DNA of 64,000 bases, taken from assembly GCF_900115705.1 (NCBI RefSeq), contig NZ_FOXL01000011.1, forward strand, positions 1-64,000, read 5' to 3'. Each line of letters opens with the position of its first letter. Position 1 is the stretch's first letter. Made by a program: the position numbers and the translations under genes. Shown here in pieces: positions 35,549-43,318 of this stretch. Under the pieces are notes generated by a model, which saw only the letters and a program-made list of their open reading frames with translations, had not been told where the DNA came from and made no database searches. The DNA comes from Frateuria terrea (GTDB taxonomy: Bacteria > Pseudomonadota > Gammaproteobacteria > Xanthomonadales > Rhodanobacteraceae).

Positions 35549-35944
35549 TCAGTCCCCGGGCCGGCGTGCGTAGCTGACGGTCAGCATTTCCCAGACATGC
35601 CCATCCGGCTCGCTCCAGTACACGCCCCTGCCGCCCATCTGCGACTTGATCTGCATGTCGACCGATCCGAGCGGCGTGCTGCGGTAGGCGATGCCCTTGG
35701 CCTGCAGACGGGCAAGGATGGCATCGAACCTGGCCTCGTCGACCTCGAAGCAGTAATGCTGCGCGGCGAACGGTTCGCCGAACTGGCCCATGTCCAGCGT
35801 GAGTTCGTCGTTCACGTAGACCGGGCAGAACGGGCCTGCGCCCGCCTGCTCGGACCAGGGCACGTCGAGGATCTCCGCGAGCAACCTGGCCGCGGCCTTC
35901 CTGTCGCGCGACGGGACGATGATGTGATCGAGGCGGATGGTCAT
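35549..35944 (-). CDS. VOC (glyoxalase/bleomycin-resistance fold) protein
   Basis: A 131-aa protein with two beta-alpha-beta-beta-beta units. RLDHIIVPSRDRKAAARLLA opens the first with a metal-type His. HYCFEVDEARFDAILARLQA and IAYRSTPLGSVDMQIKS form the middle. VYWSEPDGHVWEMLTVSY ends the second with a metal-type Glu. These residues fit a metal-dependent dioxygenase or fosfomycin-resistance-like enzyme, but the substrate is unknown. The start at 35944 is the ATG immediately before the domain. Confidence 0.88.
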   Translation of the reverse strand: MTIRLDHIIVPSRDRKAAARLLAEILDVPWSEQAGAGPFCPVYVNDELTLDMGQFGEPFAAQHYCFEVDEARFDAILARLQAKGIAYRSTPLGSVDMQIKSQMGGRGVYWSEPDGHVWEMLTVSYARRPGD

Positions 35945-36384
35945 GCTGCCTTCCCCTGGTTGGGCGGGTGTTGCCGCGCGAGGCCGGGCCCCGTCGGCGT
36001 ACTGAGAGTATGCATCAGCGACAGCGGCGCTGAATGCCTCCCACTGCGGCCGCTCGGATAGGCCGCAACCCATGCCCGCCGCTGACGGGGCCGGATATCC
36101 TTCGACGGGGGCACGCCTGCGGATCGCCGAGCGGCCGTCGTGGCGTCGAAGACGCCCGGGCGATTCGACCGCACATGCTTGCGCGAGGTACCGCTACGTG
36201 CGCAATAAACCCTGTTGGACGCCCCCAGATCGTGCCGGTCCGCTCCTCCCCGCCCTTAGCAGCAGAGTGTGCTCTCATCGCCTCCCCGATCGCGCTGCTC
36301 CAGCGGCGACGCCCTGTCGATCTGCGCCCCTGCCATCCGTCGAAGGATGAAAGCAGCCCCGCCACCCCAGCCAGGAGAACCCGC
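35945..36384. other. Divergent intergenic region, no gene seen
   Basis: About 440 bp between two VOC-type genes. Open frames here lack ribosome sites and coding character. Promoters for both genes are expected but no clear -35/-10 pair was identified. Confidence 0.4.
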
Positions 36385-36864
36385 ATGACCAGCAAGAACA
36401 CAGTCTGCCTTTGGTACGACGGCACCGCCCTGGACGCCGCGACATTCTACGCCAGGACCTTCCCGGACAGTTCCGTGGGCGCCGTCCACCGTGCGCCCGG
36501 CGACTACCCCGCGGGCAAGCAGGGCGACATCCTGATGGTCGAGTTCACGGTCATGGGCATCCCCTGCCTGGGCCTGAACGGCGGCCCCGGTGTCCAGCAT
36601 GCCGAGGCGTTCTCGTTCCAGGTGGCGACGGACGACCAGGCCGAAACCGACCGGCTCTGGAACGCGATCATCGACGGCGGCGGCCAGGCCAGCGCCTGCG
36701 GCTGGTGCAAGGACCGGTGGGGACTGTCATGGCAGATCACCCCACGCGTCCTGATGGACGCCGTCACCGGCGCCGATCGCGCCGCGGCCAAGCGCGTGTT
36801 CGACGCGATGATGGACATGACCAGGATCGACGTCGCCGCGATCGAGGCCGCCCAGCGCGGATGA
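36385..36864 (+). CDS. PhnB-type VOC family protein
   Basis: A 159-aa member of the PhnB/3-dmu-9_3-mt branch of the VOC fold: NTVCLWYDGTALDAATFYAR opens it, then TFPDSSVGAVHRAPGDYP, GDILMVEFTVMGIPCLGLNG, FSFQVATDDQAETDRLWNAI and CGWCKDRWGLSWQITPRVLM, a signature typical of the family. CCAGGAGA precedes the ATG at 36385. Despite the name, these are not methyltransferases and the role is unknown. The GST gene follows on the same strand. Confidence 0.92.
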   Translation: MTSKNTVCLWYDGTALDAATFYARTFPDSSVGAVHRAPGDYPAGKQGDILMVEFTVMGIPCLGLNGGPGVQHAEAFSFQVATDDQAETDRLWNAIIDGGGQASACGWCKDRWGLSWQITPRVLMDAVTGADRAAAKRVFDAMMDMTRIDVAAIEAAQRG

Positions 36865-36933
36865 TTCCGTGCCCGCCGGCCATGCGGCGGCACCGCGAGC
36901 CCGCCGCGCGACCTGGCGCCCGTTTTCCCTCCC

Positions 36934-37602
36934 ATGCAGGACTTGTCCATGATCCCCACCATCACCGCCTTTGAACACTCGCCCGATCGCGGCCAGGGAC
37001 TCGCGCGCGACATGCGCGTCCGCTGGGCGCTGGAGGAAGTGGGCCAGCCCTACGAGGTTCGCCTAGTTTCGTTCAAGGCCATGAAGGAGCCCGCACACCG
37101 GGCGCTCCATCCGTTCGGGCAGATTCCGACCTATGAGGAAGGCGACCTGGTGCTGTTCGAGTCGGGCGCCATCGTGCTCCACCTGGCCCAGCATCATGCC
37201 GGCCTGTTGCCGGACGACGAGAACGGCCGGGCGCGGGCGATCGCATGGATGTTTGCCGCGCTCAACACGGTCGAGGCTCCGATCCTCGAACTGCAGACCG
37301 CCAAGTTCCAGGAGGGCGACAAGCCCTGGGCCGAGCAGCGCCTGCCGCTCATCAGGGAGCGCATCCGCCAACGGCTGGGCGACCTTTCGATCCGGCTCGG
37401 CGACGCCGAATGGCTCGATGGCGCGTTCAGCGCCGGCGACCTGATGATGATCGGCGTATTGCTCCGGCTGAAAGCATCCGGCATCGTGAACGAGTATCCG
37501 AACATCGCCGCCTATCTGGCCCGCGGCGAAGCGCGGCCCGCCTACAAGCGCGCATTCGCTGCGCAACTGGCGGTGTTCACGAGCCAGGCCACCAGCGGTT
37601 GA
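36934..37602 (+). CDS. Glutathione S-transferase
   Basis: A 222-aa cytosolic GST. The thioredoxin-like domain (about 8-85) contains RDMRVRWALEEVGQPYEVRL, then HPFGQIPTYEEGDLVLFESG with the cis-Pro and the SNAIL/ESGAI glutathione site (FESGAIVLHLAQ). The helical C-terminal domain has the N-capping box region FSAGDLMMIGVLLRL. ATG 36934 or the internal ATG 36949 could be the start. It is 69 bp after the PhnB-like gene and may share its transcript. A perfect 15-bp palindrome follows. Confidence 0.92.
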   Translation: MQDLSMIPTITAFEHSPDRGQGLARDMRVRWALEEVGQPYEVRLVSFKAMKEPAHRALHPFGQIPTYEEGDLVLFESGAIVLHLAQHHAGLLPDDENGRARAIAWMFAALNTVEAPILELQTAKFQEGDKPWAEQRLPLIRERIRQRLGDLSIRLGDAEWLDGAFSAGDLMMIGVLLRLKASGIVNEYPNIAAYLARGEARPAYKRAFAAQLAVFTSQATSG

Positions 37603-37612
37603 TCAAGATCGC

Positions 37613-37645
37613 TCCGGCCATCGATCGAGGCGATCGATGGCCGGA
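37613..37645. repeat. Perfect 15-bp inverted repeat after the GST gene
   Basis: TCCGGCCATCGATCG (37613-37627) and CGATCGATGGCCGGA (37631-37645) enclose three bases. There is no T tract, so it is either a GC-rich terminator between the convergent GST and beta-lactamase genes or a protein-binding palindrome. Confidence 0.7.
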
Positions 37646-37746
37646 ACGGGCGGACCGTGTGGCGGCCGTTTTTTCCCGGAAAGGACCGGGCCACGGGCCT
37701 CCGATAAACCCCTGCAAACGGTCGTCATCGATGAAGGGCCAGCCAG

Positions 37747-38658
37747 CTAGGGTTGCGTGGCCGTCTTCGCCTTCTCCCTGGCCAGGGTGGCATCCAGCTT
37801 GATGGTGGCTGCCGTGGCATAGGCCCGGCAGCCATCGGCATCGACCAGCGGCATGCCGCCCGCGTCCGCTTTGCGCTGCGCGACTTTTTCCCAGAAACCG
37901 CTTGCGTCGGGATGCGGGGTCAGCAGGATGTCGCAAGGCAGCGCAGCCACGGTCGCGATCGACTGGCGGAAAGCCTCCACGCGCTCCGGATGATCGCTGT
38001 AGCGGAAGCTGGCCGATCCCAGGGCCGTAAGGCTGTCCGCATAGACCATGTGCAGGCAGCGCCCTGCACTGCACGAGATCCAGGTCCACGACGTGCTGCC
38101 GGGCGTATGGCCGGGCGTGTAGTGCGCGGTGATCGCCACGTCGCCCAGCCGAAGGGTTTCGCCGTCACCTACTGGCCTGACGTGCGCGACCGGCGGATAG
38201 GCAGGGGCCAGGCCGTACTGCGGATCGGCCGGGTCGGCTCCGCCAAGCGCCAGCGCACGCGCGCCCTCGGCGCTCGCGATCACCTGCGCCCCGCTGTCGC
38301 GCTGCAAGGCGGCGATACCGCCGGCATGGTCTGCGTGTGCGTGCGAATTGAGGATCCACTTGACGTCCCGCACGTGGAACCCGAGCGCGCGTATGTTCGC
38401 CTCGATGAGCGGCGCGGATGCCGGCAGGCCGCCGTCGAAGAGCGCCAGCCCCTTGCCTGTGTCGACGACCAGCGAAGACAGCCCATACGGACCCACGTAC
38501 CAGGTATTGCCGTAGATGCGGAAAGGCTTCCGCGGCACATTCCATTCCTGACGGGAGATGCCATGGGATTTTCCGGGCGGCTGCGCCGCGCGGGTCGCCG
38601 TCGGTCCCAGGATCAAGCCGAAGATCGCCGCAAGGCCAAGCGGAAGGCGTAAGAACAT
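37747..38658 (-). CDS. Subclass B3 metallo-beta-lactamase
   Basis: Hydrolyses beta-lactams, probably including carbapenems, in the periplasm with two zinc ions. The 303-aa protein has a signal peptide (1-25, cleavage near TRAAQ). It reads closely to L1-type enzymes: FRIYGNTWYVGPYGLSSLVV, LNSHAHADHAGGIAALQR with H106, H108, D110 and H111, TAHYTPGHTPGSTSWTW with H184, YADSLTALG, and LPCDILLTPHPDASGFWEK with H249. All B3 ligands are present and no Cys ligand is used, excluding B1/B2. The start at 38658 has GGAG upstream; no regulator such as ampR is adjacent. Confidence 0.93.
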   Translation of the reverse strand: MFLRLPLGLAAIFGLILGPTATRAAQPPGKSHGISRQEWNVPRKPFRIYGNTWYVGPYGLSSLVVDTGKGLALFDGGLPASAPLIEANIRALGFHVRDVKWILNSHAHADHAGGIAALQRDSGAQVIASAEGARALALGGADPADPQYGLAPAYPPVAHVRPVGDGETLRLGDVAITAHYTPGHTPGSTSWTWISCSAGRCLHMVYADSLTALGSASFRYSDHPERVEAFRQSIATVAALPCDILLTPHPDASGFWEKVAQRKADAGGMPLVDADGCRAYATAATIKLDATLAREKAKTATQP

Positions 38659-38997
38659 GGGAGGGCTCCGTGAGGGAGTGGGCAGTATGGTCTGCATGCC
38701 TGGCACGCGGCCGTCCGAATGCTGTCGTTTCACTGGCGCAGGCATGCCGGCTGCGCCTGCGATGCCCGGCTGTGCGGTACCGGTGCCTGCCCTCGCCATC
38801 CCGCTTGTGGCGCCAGTGATGTGCGACGGGCACCCGCGTGCCTGGTTGACCCCGCCTTCGGGTTTTCGTCACCCCTGCCCCACCACGCTGGATGGTGCAT
38901 AAACCCCTGCGGCACACGCGCTTGCGCCGCCCTCTCACCGGGAACAGGCTGGCCTGGCCGAGCCAGGGGCGGCCAACTTGCCACAGGAGAACAAACC
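38659..38997. other. Divergent intergenic region, no gene seen
   Basis: It should hold promoters for the beta-lactamase (minus) and the SH3 protein (plus). No LysR-type operator or other clear motif was recognised, and open frames look like chance GC-rich frames. Confidence 0.4.
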
Positions 38998-39771
38998 ATG
39001 AAGCGATCAGCCTGGTATGGCGCACTCGCTCTTCTGGCGGGCATCTCAGCGCAGGCCCTGGCCGCGGACGGCTACGTCACCGGCGACGTCACGCTGCGCG
39101 CCGGGCCGGACATCGACTATCCGGCGGTCGACATCATTCCGGCGGGCGCACCCATCGGCATCGAGGGTTGCACGGATGGCTGGGAATGGTGCGACGTGGT
39201 GTTCAACGACGAGCGCGGCTGGGTGGCCGGCAATTTCATCCAGGACGAGTACGACGACCAGCCGGTGCTCGTCCCTGCCTATGGCGAGCGCCTGGGCATC
39301 CCGATCGTGTCGTTCTCGATCGTCACCTACTGGGATCGCCACTACGTCAGCCGGCCGTTCTACCGCGAACGCGAGCGCTGGTATCACCGCCCGCCACTGC
39401 ATCACGCGCCACCGCCGCCATCCCACCGCCCCTGGGCGCATCCCCAGCGCCACGAGGACGAGCGCGGCGGCCACGACCGCGACGACCGGCATGCCGCGCC
39501 TGAGCCTTACCGGCAAGCCAGACCGGCGCCGGGCCACGCGCCGTCCCATGCGCCAGGCGACCGGCGCCTTCGGACCGAACAGCCGATGCCGCGCACACTG
39601 GAACCCCACCCGCAGCGACCGCCCGCGACGGCGCCGACCATGACGCCGCGCGGCGCCCCCGCCGGCCACCCGCCCGCCGGCCATGCGCCAACCGACCATA
39701 GGGCCGACGCGCATCACGGCGACGGCCATCCGCCGTCAGGGCACGACAGGGACGATCACCAGGGTCATTAG
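38998..39771 (+). CDS. Exported SH3-domain protein with His-rich tail
   Basis: A 257-aa protein with a signal peptide (MKRSAWYGALALLAGISAQA, cleavage near LAA). A bacterial SH3 (type 3) domain follows at about 24-85: YVTGDVTLRAGPDIDYPAVD, GIEGCTDGWEWCDVVF and RGWVAGNFIQDEYDDQP. Next is a region typical of YraI-like SH3 proteins (IPIVSFSIVTYWDRHYVSRP, FYRERERWYH). From about residue 130 the tail is Pro/His/Arg/Asp-rich with dozens of His, ending DDHQGH. The SH3 part may bind cell wall; the tail could bind metal ions. ACAGGAG precedes the ATG. Confidence 0.85.
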   Translation: MKRSAWYGALALLAGISAQALAADGYVTGDVTLRAGPDIDYPAVDIIPAGAPIGIEGCTDGWEWCDVVFNDERGWVAGNFIQDEYDDQPVLVPAYGERLGIPIVSFSIVTYWDRHYVSRPFYRERERWYHRPPLHHAPPPPSHRPWAHPQRHEDERGGHDRDDRHAAPEPYRQARPAPGHAPSHAPGDRRLRTEQPMPRTLEPHPQRPPATAPTMTPRGAPAGHPPAGHAPTDHRADAHHGDGHPPSGHDRDDHQGH

Positions 39772-39847
39772 TCCGGAAAGCTTTGGCAGGGAAAGGCGCG
39801 CAACTTCCGATTGCGTGCCTTGGTACCCCGACTCGCTACCGCCCGCC

Positions 39848-41908
39848 TTACCAGATCCGGACGCGATCGCCCGGCGCACGCCACATCGGCTGGCCCTGCT
39901 TCACGCCGAACGCCTGATAGAACTCGGGGATGTTCGACATCGGACCGAGTACGCGCCACTTCGCCGGGGCATGCACGTCCGACAGCAGGCGCTGGCGCAA
40001 CTGCTGCTGGCGCTGCTGGGTCATCCAGCCCAGTGCGTAGCCGAGGAAGTAGCGTTGCGTCGGCGTCAACCCGCCGATCTTGACGCCCTTCCTGTATTGC
40101 GCGGTCTTCTCGAACGCCTCCAGCCCCAGCAGTACGCCACCGTAGTCGGCGATGTTCTCGCCCAGGCTCGCCTTGCCGTTGATGTGCAGGCCCGGCAGCG
40201 GCTCGTAGCCGTCGAACTGCTCGACCATCTTCTGCGCGGCGGTGTTGAAGCAGGCGGCATCCTGCGGCGTCCACCAGCTGGACAGGTTGCCCTGCGCGTC
40301 GTACTGGCGACCCTGGTCGTCGAAGCCGTGCGTGATCTCGTGGCCGATCGTGCTGGCGGCGACGTAGCCGTAGGCGACCGCGTCGTCCACCTGGTCGTCG
40401 GGCACGCCGGGCACCATGAAGATCGCCGCCGGCAGCACGATCTCGTTGTTCGAGGGGTTGTAGTAGGCGTTGTAGGTCTGCGGGGTCATGTCCCATTCGG
40501 TGCGGTCGACCGGCTTGCCGAACTTGGACAGGTTGTCCTGGAACAACCAGCGGTTGGCCGCCATGCCGTTGGCCGCGTACGAGTCTCGCCCGATCACCAG
40601 CGCCGAATAGTCCTTCCATTTGTCCGGATAGCCCACCTTGGGCGTGACCGCCGCGAGCTTGGCCAGCGCCTTGGCCCGGGTCGCGGGGCTCATCCAGTCG
40701 ACCCGGCCGATGCGGTCGTGGAAGGTGCTGCGGATCGCCTCGACCATGGCCGCATAGCGCTGCTTGGAAGCGGCCGGGAAATAGTCCTTGACGAAGATGC
40801 GGCCGAGCACCATGCCGAGCGCGTCGTTTTCCTCGTCGATCACGCGCTTCCAGCGCGGCCGCTGTTCCTGCTGGCCGGACATCACGCGCCCGTGGAAGTC
40901 GAAGTGTTCCCGGTCGAACGCGGTGGACAGGAAGGGTGCGTAGGTGTCGACCAGGTGGTAGCGCAGGTAGTCCCTGAGCACCGGCAACGGCGTCTGGCGC
41001 AGCAGCCGGTCCTCGGCCGCGAAGAACTCCGGCTGGCCGACGATCACGTAGGAGGGATGCAGGCCCCAGGCCGCCAGCCGCGCGTTCCAGTCGATCGACG
41101 GCGTGTACTTCGCGGTGAAGACCGCGGGCGCCATCCTGTTGTAGTTCTTCTCCGGATCGCGCAGGTCCTCGAGCTTGCGCGAAGCCTTCGCCAGTGCCGT
41201 CTCGAAGGCCATCACCCGGGTGGCCGCCGCCTTGGCCGCGGCCGGGTCGCGCCCGAGCAGCACGAAGGTGCGCGCCATGTGTTCGACGTAGGCGGCGCGG
41301 ATCTTCGCCACGCCCGCTTCCGGGTTGAAGTAGAAGTCGCGCTCGGGCAGGCCCAGTCCGCCCTGGTGGATCTGCACCGCCATCGTCGCGCTGTCCTTGT
41401 CGTCCTGCGCGACGCCGATGCGGAACAGCGCACCGACGCGGATCGGCTTGAGCGCGAAGACGGTGTCGAGCACGCCCGCCGGCGAGGCGATCGCGTCGAT
41501 GCGTGCCAGCCCGGAGTGCAGCGGCTGCAGCCCCAGACGATCGGCCTTCGCCACGTCCATGGCGGTGACCCAGAAATCGCCGATCTTCTGCTGGTCGCTG
41601 CCGGGGGCGGCCTTGCGCTTCGCCGCCGCCTCGCTGATCCCGCGCAGCCGCGCATACAGTTCGTCGTCCACCTCGTTGCCGATGCCCCACGCTGCCTCGG
41701 AGGCCGGGATCGGGTGCGCCTTCAGCCAGGCACCGTTGGCGTACTGGAAGAAATCCACGCCGGGGTCGACCGAGGTGTCGATGTGCGAGGCGAGGAAGTC
41801 CTTCGGTGGCGTCACATCGGCCGCCATGGCGCCAGTGGAGGCCAGGGCCAGTGCCGCCGACAGCAGCGTGGCGCGGAGGAAAGCTAGACGGGTCATAAAA
41901 GGCGCCAT
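39848..41908 (-). CDS. Exported M13-family zinc metallopeptidase
   Basis: A 686-aa neprilysin/PepO-type peptidase. The signal peptide ends near AMAAD. The N-terminal M13 domain contains DTSVDPGVDFFQYANGAWLK and RDFYFNPEAGVAKIRAAYVE. The catalytic domain has NNEIVLPAAIFMVPG, the zinc motif HEITHGFDDQGRQYD (HExxH) and ENIADYGGVLLGLEAFEK (ExxxD third ligand), then FFLGYALGW-like and the C-terminal SNIPEFYQAFGVKQGQPM. Start is ATG 41908 or ATG 41896; neither has a good ribosome site. It probably degrades peptides in the periplasm. Confidence 0.94.
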   Translation of the reverse strand: MAPFMTRLAFLRATLLSAALALASTGAMAADVTPPKDFLASHIDTSVDPGVDFFQYANGAWLKAHPIPASEAAWGIGNEVDDELYARLRGISEAAAKRKAAPGSDQQKIGDFWVTAMDVAKADRLGLQPLHSGLARIDAIASPAGVLDTVFALKPIRVGALFRIGVAQDDKDSATMAVQIHQGGLGLPERDFYFNPEAGVAKIRAAYVEHMARTFVLLGRDPAAAKAAATRVMAFETALAKASRKLEDLRDPEKNYNRMAPAVFTAKYTPSIDWNARLAAWGLHPSYVIVGQPEFFAAEDRLLRQTPLPVLRDYLRYHLVDTYAPFLSTAFDREHFDFHGRVMSGQQEQRPRWKRVIDEENDALGMVLGRIFVKDYFPAASKQRYAAMVEAIRSTFHDRIGRVDWMSPATRAKALAKLAAVTPKVGYPDKWKDYSALVIGRDSYAANGMAANRWLFQDNLSKFGKPVDRTEWDMTPQTYNAYYNPSNNEIVLPAAIFMVPGVPDDQVDDAVAYGYVAASTIGHEITHGFDDQGRQYDAQGNLSSWWTPQDAACFNTAAQKMVEQFDGYEPLPGLHINGKASLGENIADYGGVLLGLEAFEKTAQYRKGVKIGGLTPTQRYFLGYALGWMTQQRQQQLRQRLLSDVHAPAKWRVLGPMSNIPEFYQAFGVKQGQPMWRAPGDRVRIW

Positions 41909-41988
41909 GGAAAGGTGGCGTGACTTTGCACGCAGCCAAGCCGTTTGTGTAGCCCGCCGATGGTCATGGACAGGCCGGGCTCCGGCCG

Positions 41989-42846
41989 TCACCCCGGGAA
42001 TCCCGCCTTATCGTTCGCAGTTGCGCTCTCGTGAAAAGTCCCGGAATCCCGTCGCAGGTAGAAGCCGCTGTAGCCTTCGACGTCGTGGTCGTGGGCGAAC
42101 GGGATGCGGCATTCGCGTTCCTCGCTGCACCATGCATCGACCGCGCGGTACCCCAGGTCAGCCATGGATTGCAGGAAAACCGGCCGGGCATGGATGTGAT
42201 AAGGCACGCAGGCGAAACCCATGTTCTGCAGCGTATGGAAATCGAGCGACGGGTGCATCGGGGCAAGGCTGACGATCAGATGGGGCGGCGGCGCCCGCAG
42301 GGTGGCCAGCCATGCGGCGAACCCGAAATCGAAATACTGCAGCGCGCCAAGCACCAGCAACAGGTCCTGGCCATCGGCTTCGCCCTTGTCGTCCACGAAC
42401 GCGAGGCGCCCGAATGCATCGTGCGTGGCGGCCCAGGCCCGTCCGGCAGCCATCGTCGTGGGCAGGTCGCTCACGCTCCAGCGCAGGTCGCCAGGGAATG
42501 GCCCAAAGCGCTGGAAGGCGTAGTACGCCACGCCGATGTGGCCACCAAGGTCGAAGATCCGGCGCTGTCCCCCATCCAGGAGCCGGAGCACCCAGTACAG
42601 CACCGGATAGTCGCTCGTCGTGAGCCGCCAGGTACGCTCGCGGTATTGCGCCGCCGCGTCTTCGTTGTCATAGCTGTGACGCAGGCAGGCCGGAACGGCA
42701 CGCAGCGCTTCGGCATGGCTGGCGTACACGCCGCGGTAGTGGTTGCCCCTTTGCTGGCGTTCGAAGAAGCGATCGTAGAGATGCCGGGCCAGGGGAGCAA
42801 AGGTCGGCAGCTTGAGCGTCTCCAGCGCGATGCCACGCAGACTCAT
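41989..42846 (-). CDS. TIGR04325-type putative methyltransferase
   Basis: A 285-aa protein. RGNHYRGVYASHAEALRAVP, HSYDNEDAAAQYRERTWRLT and YPVLYWVLRLLDGGQRRIFD then LGGHIGVAYYAFQRF match the family described as putative methyltransferase, LIC12133-like, found near glycan genes. The DLGGHIG string occupies the SAM-loop position. DLLLVLGALQYFDFG and LIVSLAPMHPSLDFHTLQNM follow. GAGGAG precedes the ATG at 42846. It may modify a sugar in surface polysaccharide, but no sugar genes adjoin. The C-terminus is about 40 bp from the M13 start region. Confidence 0.8.
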   Translation of the reverse strand: MSLRGIALETLKLPTFAPLARHLYDRFFERQQRGNHYRGVYASHAEALRAVPACLRHSYDNEDAAAQYRERTWRLTTSDYPVLYWVLRLLDGGQRRIFDLGGHIGVAYYAFQRFGPFPGDLRWSVSDLPTTMAAGRAWAATHDAFGRLAFVDDKGEADGQDLLLVLGALQYFDFGFAAWLATLRAPPPHLIVSLAPMHPSLDFHTLQNMGFACVPYHIHARPVFLQSMADLGYRAVDAWCSEERECRIPFAHDHDVEGYSGFYLRRDSGTFHESATANDKAGFPG

Positions 42847-43318
42847 GGTGTCTCCTCGCTTGGACGGGCGCGGTTGCTTTCCCAAGCGCCGGATTGCCGC
42901 GCTTGGCCCGTGCACGGCCCGTCAAAGGCGCCGTATGGCGGAGCCCGTTTTGGTGGCGCGAGGACGGATGCCGAAAGAAGGAGAGGACGACCGGGACCCA
43001 CGATGCACGCATGGTGCCGAAGCGCGGCTGCTCTCGCGGCGCCGCGCTCGCGCTTGCCGCGTCGGGCAGCGTTCCGGATGCCGCACCACGAATCCTCGGC
43101 GGGTTCACCGGGAGAGCCCTGGTCCATGTCCGTCCCGCGTATTCCGTCGCATGCGGTCCGCGACGAGAGGCGCCATGCGAGCGGCATCGATTCAGGCCGT
43201 GCACGCGACGGCCGCAGCGAAGCGCCCGTCGCGGCCATGTGCCGATGCGGGCGTGGCAGGACATCGCGACGAACAGAAAACGACGGCGTCACGCTGACGC
43301 TCGCCGTTCCCGTCCGAG
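42847..43318. other. Long intergenic region, no gene seen
   Basis: About 470 bp between the putative methyltransferase start and the GH2 stop. The reading frames present lack ribosome sites and known motifs. A promoter for the methyltransferase gene is expected. No repeat or RNA structure stood out. Confidence 0.4.

Noticed and set aside
39683-41887. 734-codon plus-strand frame opposite the M13 peptidase
   Set aside because: Antisense shadow; the M13 zinc motifs are on the minus strand.
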